Source: Rhodocyclaceae bacterium
GTDB lineage: Bacteria; Pseudomonadota; Gammaproteobacteria; Burkholderiales; Rhodocyclaceae
Reading direction: 5' to 3'
DNA: 56,895 nt
NCBI GenBank assembly: GCA_020445745.1
Contig: JAGRGB010000180.1
Location: 1-56,895, forward strand
Shown here: positions 9,480 through 17,486 of the stretch, in pieces
Position numbering within the stretch: the stretch's first letter is position 1
How the letters are laid out: each line of letters begins with the position of its first letter
Notes under the pieces: generated by a model
Seen by the model: the letters and a program-made list of their open reading frames with translations, nothing else
Told to the model about the DNA's origin: nothing
Databases searched by the model: none
Program-made: the position numbers and the translations under genes

Positions 9480-10445
9480 TCAGAAGCCTATCTTGCGCTT
9501 GCCGCCGGCGCGAAAGGCGTCGAGATCCTCCACCTCGAGCGTGTCGCGGCCGGCCAGCTTGGCGTTGCCGAAGGCGGCCATCAGCGCCCGGCGCTGCTCG
9601 CGCGGCGGATACTGGGCGAGTCGCTCCATGACGTCGCAGTCGGGCTCTGCCGGAAAGCCCCAGTCGTGCGCCGAGACGATCTCGCGGTACAGGCGACAGG
9701 CGATCTGGAACGATTCGCCGGCATCCGGCCGCGGCACCGAGTAGACGTTCATGCGGTTCAGGATCGGCTCGGGGATGCTGCGCTCGTCGTTGGCGGTGGT
9801 CACCCACAGGATGTGGCTGGCGTCCATCTCGACATCGACGAACTCGTCACGGAATCGGCGTGCAGTGTCCTGTTCGAACAGCTCGTAGAGGGCACCCATC
9901 GGATCGTAGCGGGAATCACCGCCGGCCTTGTCCACCTCGTCGAGGACGATCACCGGATTGGCCACCTCGCTGCCGACCAGGGTGTTGGCAACCTTGCCGG
10001 CCTTGGCGTGGTTCCACTGGGACGACGCGCCCGACAGGATCCAGCCGGCGGTCAGCGAACTCATCGACACGAACTGGTAGCCGGTGCCGAGCTGTTCTGC
10101 CAAGGTCTTTGCGAAATGGGTCTTGCCGATGCCCGGTTCGCCGAGCAGCAGCATCGGCGCGAAGCACACCGGCTCGTTGCCGGAGACCGCCAGCGCCATC
10201 GATTTCTTCAGGTCGTCGATGACCTCACCGAAGTTCGGGCAGCTCTCGTAGAGCGGATCCAGCGTGTCCGCCCGGCTCGGCTTGACCACGAAGCGGGTAC
10301 CGCCCAGCTTCTTCATCCGGTCGTAGAAGCTGGCCAGCGATTCGTTGCGCTGGGCCGCGCTGTCCTCGAGGGCGCGATCGACGTCTTCGATCCGGTAGAT
10401 CTGGCGCGCGTCGGCGAGCGGAATGCGAATGTCGGCGGTTTGCAT
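9480..10445 (-). CDS. AAA+ ATPase, Lon-type ATPase core without protease domain
   Basis: A 321-residue protein with Walker A GEPGIGKT (102-109) and Walker B VIVLDE (165-170). It has a sensor-1-like WVTTANDERS stretch and an arginine-finger-like NRMNVYSV segment. The order and wording resemble the ATPase module of Lon, but the N domain and the Ser-Lys protease domain are absent. GGAGG (10451-10455) lies 5 nt before the ATG, fixing the start at 10445. Lon-like ATPase modules of this kind remodel proteins; the substrate is unknown. It converges with the unknown 309-residue gene. Confidence 0.85.
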   Translation of the reverse strand: MQTADIRIPLADARQIYRIEDVDRALEDSAAQRNESLASFYDRMKKLGGTRFVVKPSRADTLDPLYESCPNFGEVIDDLKKSMALAVSGNEPVCFAPMLLLGEPGIGKTHFAKTLAEQLGTGYQFVSMSSLTAGWILSGASSQWNHAKAGKVANTLVGSEVANPVIVLDEVDKAGGDSRYDPMGALYELFEQDTARRFRDEFVDVEMDASHILWVTTANDERSIPEPILNRMNVYSVPRPDAGESFQIACRLYREIVSAHDWGFPAEPDCDVMERLAQYPPREQRRALMAAFGNAKLAGRDTLEVEDLDAFRAGGKRKIGF

Positions 10446-10758
10446 GTGTGCCTCCGTGGGGTCGGCAATGTCTAGCTTACATGTTTGATGTCGGTCGATC
10501 GATAGGTCGAGTTCAATCCTTTCCGAATCCTCAAGCGAAGCCCGTGCCATATCACACGGGCGTCCGCCGCTCGCGGACAATTCGTGCGCCGGCGCTGAAA
10601 GGAAGCACGCCGGGCACCTGTCAACTCTGCCACAGGCCAGGTTTCCAGTCGCCGCCAGGCACCATCATGCTGCATCGCAGCATCACTTTGGTGCGACGCT
10701 GCCGCGGAACCGCTGCCGACCACCGACGTCCACCGGACACCACCTGGAGAAACCCTTC
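10446..10758. promoter_or_regulatory. 313-nt divergent intergenic region with three perfect hairpins
   Basis: This gap lies between the divergent AAA+ and msrA genes. GCCCGTG/CACGGGC (10540-10561) and GTCCGC/GCGGAC (10562-10578) are adjacent stem-loops with no base between them. ATGCTGC-ATC-GCAGCAT (10667-10683) is a third perfect dyad. The AAA+ side is AT-richer (around 10465-10500). No open frame here looks coding. A structured msrA leader, a small RNA or operators are all possible. Confidence 0.4.
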
Positions 10759-11349
10759 ATGCCGCGCCACCTGATCCCGCTGCTGCTCGCCACCACGCTC
10801 GCCGCCTCCGCCCACGCGGCAACCGCCACCGCCACCTTCGCGGGCGGTTGCTTCTGGTGCATGGAAGGGCCGTTCGACGAGATCGACGGCGTCATCTCCA
10901 CCACTTCCGGCTACACCGGCGGCCACGCCCCAGACCCGACCTATCCCGAGGTCTCGGGCGGCACCACCGGCCACGCCGAGGCCGTACAGATCGTCTACGA
11001 CCCGGACAAGGTGAGTTATGAGCGTCTGCTGACGATCTTCTGGCACAACATCGACCCGACCGTGAAGAATCGCCAGTTCTGCGACGCCGGAAACCAGTAC
11101 CGCAGCGCGATCTTCTATCACGACGAACAGCAGAAGGCGCTGGCCGAAGAGTCGAAGACGGCGCTCGAGGTGGCGGTGTTCGGCAAGCCCCTGGCCACCG
11201 AGATCGTCGCGGCCGGGCCTTTCTACCCGGCCGAGGAATACCACCAGGACTACTACGTCAAGAATCCGCTGCGCTACAACTACTACCGCTTCAGCTGCGG
11301 GCGCGACCGGCGCCTGAAGGAGATCTGGGGCGACGCCGCCGGCCACTGA
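10759..11349 (+). CDS. msrA: Peptide-methionine (S)-S-oxide reductase MsrA, exported form
   Basis: A 196-residue enzyme. Residues 1-20 form a Sec signal peptide ending AHA, so the protein should act in the periplasm. The catalytic motif GGCFWCMEGPF places the nucleophilic Cys at 31. FCDAGNQYRSAIFY is the second conserved block of MsrA. A Cys near the C-terminus (FSCGR) may serve as resolving cysteine. MsrA reduces methionine-S-sulfoxide in proteins. Most MsrAs are cytosolic; exported forms repair envelope proteins. GGAGA at 10746-10750 precedes the start by 8 nt. Confidence 0.95.
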   Translation: MPRHLIPLLLATTLAASAHAATATATFAGGCFWCMEGPFDEIDGVISTTSGYTGGHAPDPTYPEVSGGTTGHAEAVQIVYDPDKVSYERLLTIFWHNIDPTVKNRQFCDAGNQYRSAIFYHDEQQKALAEESKTALEVAVFGKPLATEIVAAGPFYPAEEYHQDYYVKNPLRYNYYRFSCGRDRRLKEIWGDAAGH

Positions 11350-11411
11350 CCCGGAGCCGGGCGGCGGGTCGCGCACGGTATCATCGGGCGATCGACCACG
11401 AGGAGGCGTCC

Positions 11412-12041
11412 ATGCCCGACAGCCACGAGCCCCGATACCCGCCGCCGGGCGGGATCGGTATCGACCGCAGCGGCGGCTTCGACGCCGAGGCCTTCGAGGC
11501 GGCGGTGATCGCGTTGCTGTCGGCCTGCGGCATCCCCCACGACTCGGTGCACACCGGCCGCACCGCACGGCGTGTCCGCGAGCTGTGGCAGAAGCGGCTG
11601 CTCGGCGGCTACGATCTCGATCCCGCCGAGGCCCTCGGCGATGGTTTTGCCGATCCGCGCCGCGACATGGTGGTGGTCCGCGGCATCGCGGTGCATGGCG
11701 TGTGTCCGCATCACCTCGTGCCGTTCCGCGGCGTCGCCCACGTCGCCTATCTGCCTGGCGGGCGGCTGCACGGCTTCGGGCGCATCGCCCGCATGGTGGA
11801 TGCGATCGGTCATCGCTTCACCTACCAGGAATGGATGACACGAGACGTCGCCAACGTGCTGGTGCGCCATGGCGAGGCCCGCGGCGCCGCGTGCATGATC
11901 GAAGCCGAGCAGTTGTGCCTGCTGCTGGGCGAGGATCGGCGCGGCGACGAGCGCGTCGTGACCCAGGCCTGGGCCGGTGAGTTCGAGCACAGCGAACAGG
12001 CCAGGAACGAGTTCCTGCGCTGCATCGTGCCGCAGCGCTGA
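11412..12041 (+). CDS. GTP cyclohydrolase I (FolE) family protein with altered active site
   Basis: A 209-residue tunnelling-fold protein alignable without gaps to E. coli FolE over the core (offset 12). Zinc ligands are kept: Cys98, His101 and Cys169 correspond to Cys110, His113 and Cys181. Catalytic-type His100, Arg127 and guanine-binding Glu140 are also kept. But the catalytic His179 is Gln167, Glu111 is Pro99, and the Ser135-Lys136 pair is Gly-Arg. FolE makes dihydroneopterin triphosphate from GTP. With these changes the protein may be slow or act on another compound. AGGAGG precedes the ATG. The next gene starts 3 nt after its stop. Confidence 0.85.
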   Translation: MPDSHEPRYPPPGGIGIDRSGGFDAEAFEAAVIALLSACGIPHDSVHTGRTARRVRELWQKRLLGGYDLDPAEALGDGFADPRRDMVVVRGIAVHGVCPHHLVPFRGVAHVAYLPGGRLHGFGRIARMVDAIGHRFTYQEWMTRDVANVLVRHGEARGAACMIEAEQLCLLLGEDRRGDERVVTQAWAGEFEHSEQARNEFLRCIVPQR

Positions 12042-12044
12042 TCG

Positions 12045-13274
12045 GTGACAAGCAATCCGCTCCGCCGCGCTGCCGCGCTGCTCGCGCTCGGCTCGCTGCT
12101 CGCCGCCTGCGCCACGCCGACCGAGGTCCGCGAGTCGCCGACCCTGCCGCCCACCCCTGGCACGCAGGCGCCGCCGTCAAAGGCCGCCCGGCCCCCGGCG
12201 CTGCCGGCGCCGCGCGAGTCTCCCCCCGAGCCGACGATCGTGACGCCCTTGCCCCAGCCGCCGTCACTGACAGCCAGCCGGATCGCACGCTACATTCCGT
12301 CCCGCGCCAAGGACCGGCCGGGCTGGGCGAAGGACATCGCCGTCGCCTTCCACGATCTCGGCATCGCCGCCAGCGAGGAGAACATCTGCGGCGTGGTGGC
12401 GATCACCGAGCAGGAATCCCTGTTCGTCGCCGATCCACCGGTGCCGGGGCTGTCGAAGATCGTCTGGAAGGAGATCGAATCGCGGCGCTCGCGCTACGGC
12501 GTGCCGCGGCTGGTGCTCGACCACGCGCTCGAAGCGCGCTCGCCGGACGGTCGCAGCTACCGGCGGCGAATCGATGCCTTGCGTACCGAGAAGGAGATGA
12601 ACCGCCTCTACCAGGACATGATCGGCGAACTGCCCTTCGGCCCGCTGCTGCTCGCCGACCGCAACCCGGTGCGCACCGGCGGACCGATGCAGGTCAGCAT
12701 CGCCTTCGCCGAACGTCACGCGAGCGCCCATGGCTACCCGTACCGGATCGCGGCATCGATCCGCGACGAGGTGTTCACCCGTCGCGGCGGCATGTATTTC
12801 GGCATCGCGATCCTGATGGACTATCCTGCGCCCTACGACGATCCGCTGTTCCGCTTCGCCGATTTCAATGCCGGCCGCTATGCCAGTCGCAATGCCGCGT
12901 TCCAGCAGGCGCTGGCGCAGATCTCCCGAGCCAGCCTGGTGCCGGACGGCGACCTGCTGCGCTACCGCGGCGGACAGCCCGACGACGCACCCAGCCGCAC
13001 CCGCCTGGCGATCGACCGCATCCTCGATCGCCTCGATCTGTCGGCCCGCCAGGTCGATCGCGAGTTGCGCCTCGAGAAGTCGTCGGGCTTCGCCGACACC
13101 GAACTGTATCGTCGCGTCTTCCGGCTGGCCGAAGCACGGCACGGCAAGCCGCTGCCGCGGGCGGTGATCCCGCGCATCCGGCTGAAGAGCCCGAAGATCA
13201 CCCGCGAGCTGACCACCGAATGGTTCGCCAGGCGGGTGCGCTGGCGCTACGACAACTGTCGCCAGCGCGGCTGA
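12045..13274 (+). CDS. DUF1615 family lipoprotein
   Basis: A 409-residue protein starting with GTG 3 nt after the FolE-like stop. The N-terminus is a lipoprotein signal (LLALGSLLAAC, lipobox LAAC), then a Pro-rich spacer to about residue 75. The body carries the conserved DUF1615 pattern (ENICGVVAITEQESLF, GPMQVSIAFAERHA, RRGGMYFGIAILMDYP, FADFNAGRYASRNAAFQ). ITEQES and GPMQVS recall lysozyme-like/transglycosylase active regions with a Glu, so an envelope or peptidoglycan role is plausible but not shown. Confidence 0.85.
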   Translation: MTSNPLRRAAALLALGSLLAACATPTEVRESPTLPPTPGTQAPPSKAARPPALPAPRESPPEPTIVTPLPQPPSLTASRIARYIPSRAKDRPGWAKDIAVAFHDLGIAASEENICGVVAITEQESLFVADPPVPGLSKIVWKEIESRRSRYGVPRLVLDHALEARSPDGRSYRRRIDALRTEKEMNRLYQDMIGELPFGPLLLADRNPVRTGGPMQVSIAFAERHASAHGYPYRIAASIRDEVFTRRGGMYFGIAILMDYPAPYDDPLFRFADFNAGRYASRNAAFQQALAQISRASLVPDGDLLRYRGGQPDDAPSRTRLAIDRILDRLDLSARQVDRELRLEKSSGFADTELYRRVFRLAEARHGKPLPRAVIPRIRLKSPKITRELTTEWFARRVRWRYDNCRQRG

Positions 13275-13286
13275 CGCGGCGCGGGA

Positions 13287-13571
13287 CTATCGCCCGTCGC
13301 GGCCGGACGGCCGCGCCAGGCGCGCATCGGCCTTGTCGAGCCACAACGCGAGCTGGTCCACCAGGGCCTGCTGGTCGAACGAGCAGCTGGCGCCGCCGAA
13401 GCCGGCCGAAGATTCGAGCCGCATCAGCAACTGGTCGAGAACTTCGCCGTAGGCGGGCGGCAGCTCGGCCAGTGCCGGCGGCGCGTCGGCGCGCCACAGG
13501 GCGGCGCACTGGTGCGCCGAGATATGGCCGCCGGCGAAGCGTTGCAGCGCGCTGCGCAAGGATCGGGTCAT
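13287..13571 (-). CDS. Small conserved-type hypothetical protein
   Basis: A 94-residue protein that I cannot name. It reads as helical (SLRSALQRFAGGHISAHQCAALWR, then YGEVLDQLLMRLESSAGFGG). Its ATG (13569-13571) overlaps the stop of the upstream acpH-like gene by 4 nt, the last step of a four-gene minus-strand operon with coupled junctions. That coupling is the best evidence it is expressed. Confidence 0.6.
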   Translation of the reverse strand: MTRSLRSALQRFAGGHISAHQCAALWRADAPPALAELPPAYGEVLDQLLMRLESSAGFGGASCSFDQQALVDQLALWLDKADARLARPSGRDGR

Positions 13572-14167
13572 CCGCCCGGCCCTCCTGGCGGTTGCCAGCG
13601 CCTGGCGAAGACCAGCGCATCGGGCATGAAGTGGAGAAAATCGGCCTCGAAACCGGCCCGCGATGCCGCGAACTCTTCGAAGCCGTCGGCCAGCGGATTG
13701 GCGCGCCGGATGCGATGGCGTGCCATCCGTGCCAGCGCGTCGGCGAGCGCCTCCGGCTCGCGATAGGCGGTCAGCCAGTCGGCCGAGCGCATCCGGCGAT
13801 GGACCTCACCGAAGACCGCCGGCAGGTCGGCCAGTCGCATCTCGGCCATGCGATAGGTGTCGGCGCTGAACTCCGCCAGCGGCTGCTCGCAGAAGCGATC
13901 CCAGTGCAGCGCCAGCAGGTGATCGTAGAACATGTCCACCAGCACGCCGGCGTAGCGGCGGCGCGACGGCCCGACCCGGGATCGGCTGGCGGCGAACGCG
14001 GGATGACTCTCGGAAAAGCTGTCGATCGCCCGATGCAGGGCAACGCCGGCCGCCAGGTCGGCCGGCAGCCCGGCCGGCAGCGGCCCCTTGACGAAGTCGC
14101 CGGCGAGGCCCCCGACGCGGCGCGCCGGCCGGTCCCCGGCCAGCCAGGCGTGGGCCAGGAAGTTCAT
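13568..14167 (-). CDS. acpH: Acyl carrier protein phosphodiesterase
   Basis: A 199-residue protein with the AcpH pattern: MNFLAHAWLAG at the start, GGLAGDFVKGPLP, GVALHRAIDSFSESHP and DMFYDHLLALHW. The His and Asp residues in these blocks belong to its HD-like metal site. AcpH removes 4'-phosphopantetheine from holo-ACP. The ATG overlaps the stop of the cupin gene by 4 nt (14164-14167), so the genes are coupled. Length is normal for the family. Confidence 0.9.
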   Translation of the reverse strand: MNFLAHAWLAGDRPARRVGGLAGDFVKGPLPAGLPADLAAGVALHRAIDSFSESHPAFAASRSRVGPSRRRYAGVLVDMFYDHLLALHWDRFCEQPLAEFSADTYRMAEMRLADLPAVFGEVHRRMRSADWLTAYREPEALADALARMARHRIRRANPLADGFEEFAASRAGFEADFLHFMPDALVFARRWQPPGGPGG

Positions 14168-14841
14168 CGCGGCGAAGCTCCGAGGTGCCCGCTCTTGACC
14201 CAGACCTCGCAACCTTCGCGGGTGAACGGACGATGCTCGCTGCCGGGCGGCAAGCGCAGCCAGGTACCGGCCGGGTAGTCGCCGCCCTCGTCCGACAGCA
14301 CGCCACCGAGCACCAGCACCTCCTCGCCGCCGTCGTGCCGATGGGCCGCGAGCCGGCAACCGGGCGCCCAGCGCTGCAGGGCCACCCGCTCCTCGCCGAA
14401 GCCGTGCAGGGCTTGCTCCTCGACGCCGGCGGCGGGGCCGGCAAGCCAGTCGCCGCCGGCCGTGTCGACCACCCGGCGCGCCAGATCGCCCGGCGCGAAC
14501 TGACGCAGCTTGACGAAGATCGTGCAGCCCTGCGGCGAGCACGGTGCATGTCGAGAGCCCGGTGGGTTGCGCACGTAGCTGCCCTCAGGATAGCGGCCTT
14601 GCTCGTCCTCGAAGCAGCCGACGAGCACCAGGAACTCCTCGCCGAGGGGATGGGCATGGGGTGCAAAGGCGGCGCCGGCGGCATAGCGGACGATGCTGGT
14701 CGCACGGGCGGCCTCGCCACCGATGCGGTCGAGCATGCGCCGCTCGACGCCGGGCAGCGGCGAGGCCTGCCATGGCAGGCGGGTCCAGTCGACCACCTCG
14801 CGCCGCGAGAAATCGGCCCGCAGCCGCACGGTCGCGGTCAT
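14164..14841 (-). CDS. Double cupin protein, ChrR-like anti-sigma cupin fold
   Basis: A 225-residue protein with two cupin modules. Module 1 (about 50-105) has HAHPLGEEFLVL and PPGSRHAP. Module 2 (about 145-215) has HRHDGGEEVLVL and PPGSEHRPF. Both keep the HxH...E...H metal-binding pattern. This resembles the C-terminal cupin of ChrR, but the N-terminal zinc anti-sigma domain is missing. A metal-dependent enzyme or sensor is likely. It sits between the DUF3301 and acpH genes with 4-nt overlaps at both ends. Confidence 0.82.
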   Translation of the reverse strand: MTATVRLRADFSRREVVDWTRLPWQASPLPGVERRMLDRIGGEAARATSIVRYAAGAAFAPHAHPLGEEFLVLVGCFEDEQGRYPEGSYVRNPPGSRHAPCSPQGCTIFVKLRQFAPGDLARRVVDTAGGDWLAGPAAGVEEQALHGFGEERVALQRWAPGCRLAAHRHDGGEEVLVLGGVLSDEGGDYPAGTWLRLPPGSEHRPFTREGCEVWVKSGHLGASPR

Positions 14842-15161
14842 AGCAGTTCCACCAGCTCCGGGCTGATCGACATCATCACGACCCGGCTGCCGAGCAGCGT
14901 GACGCTGCCGTTGCGCCGATTGTCGCCGGTGTCGCTGTACTCGAATTGATAGACCCGGCGGATCACGACGTGACCGCGATCGTTGCGGCCGAGGCGCACG
15001 GAAGCGGTGGCGACGGTATCGTCGAGGAGCTGCAGCCCGGCATTGCGGCAGGCGTCACGCACCGCCGCGATGCCGGCCTCGCGCGCCCTCAGGGTATCGA
15101 CCCAGAACCACACCGCCAGCGCGATCGACAACAGGACGAAGATCTCGGTGCCCGACTCCAC
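14838..15161 (-). CDS. DUF3301 family membrane-anchored protein
   Basis: A 107-residue protein. Residues 6-22 (IFVLLSIALAVWFWVDT) form one membrane segment. They are followed by REAGIAAVRDACRNAGLQLLDDTVA, the hallmark of DUF3301, and then a soluble beta-rich part (VRRVYQFEYSDTG-like strand). Function unknown. It heads the operon DUF3301-cupin-acpH-94 aa; its stop overlaps the next ATG by 4 nt. Confidence 0.85.
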   Translation of the reverse strand: MESGTEIFVLLSIALAVWFWVDTLRAREAGIAAVRDACRNAGLQLLDDTVATASVRLGRNDRGHVVIRRVYQFEYSDTGDNRRNGSVTLLGSRVVMMSISPELVELL

Positions 15162-15230
15162 CCAGCGCTCCCTATGACCCCGAAAGCCCAGTGTGCCTGC
15201 GGGCGGGTACCCGCCGCAAGCGGCGTGGAC

Positions 15231-15728
15231 TCAAGCCCAGAGCGCGTTGCGCAGCGGATGTTCCTCGAGACCCTCGTCGGCGTTTCGCAGGCGCTCGATG
15301 AGCCTGTTCATCGCCACCGCATCTTCTTCGGTGAAGCCGCGCTTGAAGTCGGTCAGCACCAGCCGCGAACGCGTCAGCCAGTTGCCCGGCGCATCGTCGA
15401 CGGCCAGCCAGGGCGCGCCCTCGTGGCCCGTCTGGGCGAGCCACTGACGCGCTTCTCGCTCACGCAGGCCATGCAGGTCTCCGCCCTTGCGCGGCACGAG
15501 GTGCGGCGTGACGCCGACCACGCGGCTCCGGAGATCTTCGGCGAAGCGCGCCGCCAGCTTGTGTTCGGAGAACAGCGTGCGCCAGTCGGAAGTGATCACC
15601 ACCCGGGTTTCTTCGTTGCGTCGCAGCACCCTTTCGATCTGCGGCATGCAGCGGAAATCCTCGACCTCACCCCAGGGATGGGTGACACCGTCGAAGTCGA
15701 GGAAGACGAAAATGGGCTCGGGGGGCAT
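15231..15728 (-). CDS. HAD-superfamily protein of the RNA-repair-associated (SAK) type
   Basis: A 165-residue protein opening with FVFLDFDGVTHPWG, giving HAD motif I with Asp11 and Asp13. Motif II-like VVITSDWRTLFSE follows, then WLAVDDAP as the acidic motif IV and a Lys-containing TDFKRGF. Small single-domain HADs with this wording occur in the HAD_SAK group linked to RNA repair or nucleotide phosphatase activity. It is divergent from fabI, with a palindrome in between. Confidence 0.78.
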   Translation of the reverse strand: MPPEPIFVFLDFDGVTHPWGEVEDFRCMPQIERVLRRNEETRVVITSDWRTLFSEHKLAARFAEDLRSRVVGVTPHLVPRKGGDLHGLREREARQWLAQTGHEGAPWLAVDDAPGNWLTRSRLVLTDFKRGFTEEDAVAMNRLIERLRNADEGLEEHPLRNALWA

Positions 15729-15763
15729 CGCACTGGTCGTGGTGAGGTAGCAGGGCTATTATA

Positions 15764-15774
15764 TTGCACTGCAA
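15764..15774. promoter_or_regulatory. TGC-rich palindrome in the HAD / fabI divergent promoter region
   Basis: TTGCA-C-TGCAA is a perfect 11-bp dyad flanked by AT-rich sequence (CTATTATA before, ACATAAAAGG after), 36 nt before the HAD start codon and about 145 nt before fabI. It looks like an operator. TGC-rich sites of this sort are known for PhaR-type regulators, but that link is only a guess. Confidence 0.4.
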
Positions 15775-15916
15775 CATAAAAGGAAAGGCCATCCCTCCGT
15801 GCAGTGGCCTCGATCCAACAGTTCGGCTAAAGGTGGTCTCGCTTCCAGTCGTAATGAATTGCGCCAACGCATGCTGCAGCGCACTATTCCCATCACCCGA
15901 CCCCACGGAGCCCACC

Positions 15917-16696
15917 ATGCCCTCTCTTGTAGATCTTAAAGGCAAAGTCGGCCTGATCACCGGTATTGCCAACGAAAAATCGATCTCCACCGGCGTCGCC
16001 GAAGCCTGCGTCGATGCGGGCGCCAGGCTGGTGCTCAGCTACCAGAACGAAAAGACGCGCGCCTTCATCGAGCCGGTCGTGCAACGGCTCGGTGTCAAGC
16101 ACGTGCAACTGCTCGACGCCACCCGCCCGGAGTCGATCGCGGCCACCTTCGCCGCGATCGACGACGCCTTCGGCCGGCTCGACTTCGCGATCCATTCGAT
16201 GGCCTTTGCCAAGCGGGCCGACCTCCATGGCCGTGTCGTCGACACCTCGGCCGAGGGCTTCGCACAGGCGATGGATGTCTCCACCCATTCCTTCGTGCGC
16301 CTCGCCAAGGCCGCCGAACCACTGCTCGACAAGGCCGGCGGCGGCGCGCTGGTGACGATGACCTACCTCGGCTCGGAAAAGGTGATCGCCAACTACGGCG
16401 TGATGGGCCTGTGCAAGGCCGCCCTCGAAGCCGCCACCCGCTACATGGCGTTCGAACTCGGCCAGAAGAACATTCGCGTCAACGCGGTCTCGCCGGGGCC
16501 GCTGATGACCCGCGCCGCGTCCGGCATCGCCGGATTCGACGGCCTGATGGCCACCGCGGTCGAACGGGCACCGATGCACAAGCTGGTGACCCCCGAGGAC
16601 ATCGGCGCGCTGACCGCCTTCCTGGTCTCCGACGCCGGCCGCTTCATCACCGGCGGCGTGCATTTCGTGGATGCCGGCTACAACATCATCGGCTGA
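15917..16696 (+). CDS. fabI: Enoyl-[acyl-carrier-protein] reductase (NADH) FabI
   Basis: A 259-residue short-chain dehydrogenase-type enzyme. GKVGLITGIANEKSI is the FabI variant of the nucleotide-binding loop. Tyr150, Tyr160 and Lys167 match E. coli Tyr146, Tyr156 and Lys163 (TMTYLGS, ANYGVMGLCKAALEA). It catalyses the last reduction in each fatty-acid elongation cycle. The start MPSLVDLKGK at 15917 has GGAG at 15907-15910. The last 26 nt overlap the longest form of the next gene. Confidence 0.95.
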   Translation: MPSLVDLKGKVGLITGIANEKSISTGVAEACVDAGARLVLSYQNEKTRAFIEPVVQRLGVKHVQLLDATRPESIAATFAAIDDAFGRLDFAIHSMAFAKRADLHGRVVDTSAEGFAQAMDVSTHSFVRLAKAAEPLLDKAGGGALVTMTYLGSEKVIANYGVMGLCKAALEAATRYMAFELGQKNIRVNAVSPGPLMTRAASGIAGFDGLMATAVERAPMHKLVTPEDIGALTAFLVSDAGRFITGGVHFVDAGYNIIG

Positions 16697-17306
16697 CGCG
16701 GCGGCGCCGGTGATCGACATTGCCGCCGCCCGCGCCACCCTGGGTCGCGCAGAGATCGTCCTGCCCGACCCGGTGCCGGCGCACCCCCTGCTCGACGGAC
16801 GGCGCGAAATCGCCCGCGGCGAGTACAGCATCGTGCTCGACGCCGCGCTGCCGGAACGGGTGATGAAGGTGGTGAGCTCGCCGGCCGACTACTTTCTGTA
16901 TACGGCCGACGATCGGCCCCGCGGCCGACATTTCCTCCAGATCTTCGCCGACCATGGCGAGATCGGCCGAGCCCTGTCCGGCTATCCGTTCCATCTGCTC
17001 GAAGTCGAGCGGCTGCTGCCGCTCGCCCCCGGCAGTGCCGCCGCGAACCAGGCCTGTGTATTGATCGAACGCTACTGGCAGGGGTGCCGCCAATGGTCGC
17101 AGCTCGGCCGCGACATGGGGCGCATCGCCCTCTACAACCTCGTCCAGGGTCCGACGATCGCCAGCGACGACATCCACCAGGCACTGGCCGCGCTGTCGGA
17201 CTTCATCGAGGAATACCAGGTGCTGCCGGACATCCTCAATGCCGACAACCTGATGATGCGCAGTGACGGCACGCTGGTGTTCTCCGATCCGGTGTTCATC
17301 GGCTGA
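16671..17306 (+). CDS. Small protein-kinase-like fold protein
   Basis: Up to 211 residues from ATG 16671, inside the fabI end; GTG 16710 just after the fabI stop gives 198 residues and is equally possible, as neither has a clear ribosome site. The sequence has kinase-like marks: RGEYSIVLDAALPERVMKVV resembles a Gly loop followed by the ATP-contacting Lys. VLPDILNADNLMMRSDGTLVFSDPV resembles the catalytic loop (Asp...Asn) followed by an SDP in place of DFG. The rest is short, lacking a full C-lobe. Similar minimal forms occur in phage and plasmid hypotheticals. Whether it phosphorylates anything is open. Confidence 0.6.
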   Translation: MPATTSSADAAAPVIDIAAARATLGRAEIVLPDPVPAHPLLDGRREIARGEYSIVLDAALPERVMKVVSSPADYFLYTADDRPRGRHFLQIFADHGEIGRALSGYPFHLLEVERLLPLAPGSAAANQACVLIERYWQGCRQWSQLGRDMGRIALYNLVQGPTIASDDIHQALAALSDFIEEYQVLPDILNADNLMMRSDGTLVFSDPVFIG

Positions 17307-17486
17307 GCCTCCCGGTCCTCGCGGCCGCGCTGGATTACACTGCGGCCTGCCACCGAAGTCCCGGCGATTGCCATCGATGAAGCCCCGACCTGACCCTGCC
17401 GAATCGCACGATCTCGCGCCGACCGGTATCGCGCCCGTCGTTGCCCAGCCCGCCAGGCACCGCGCAGGAAACGCCGGGGGAACCGC

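Noticed and set aside
13568-15161. The DUF3301-cupin-acpH-94 aa operon as a new regulatory system
   Set aside because: The tight coupling is striking, but the individual families are ordinary and nothing in the sequence links the cupin to a sigma factor here.
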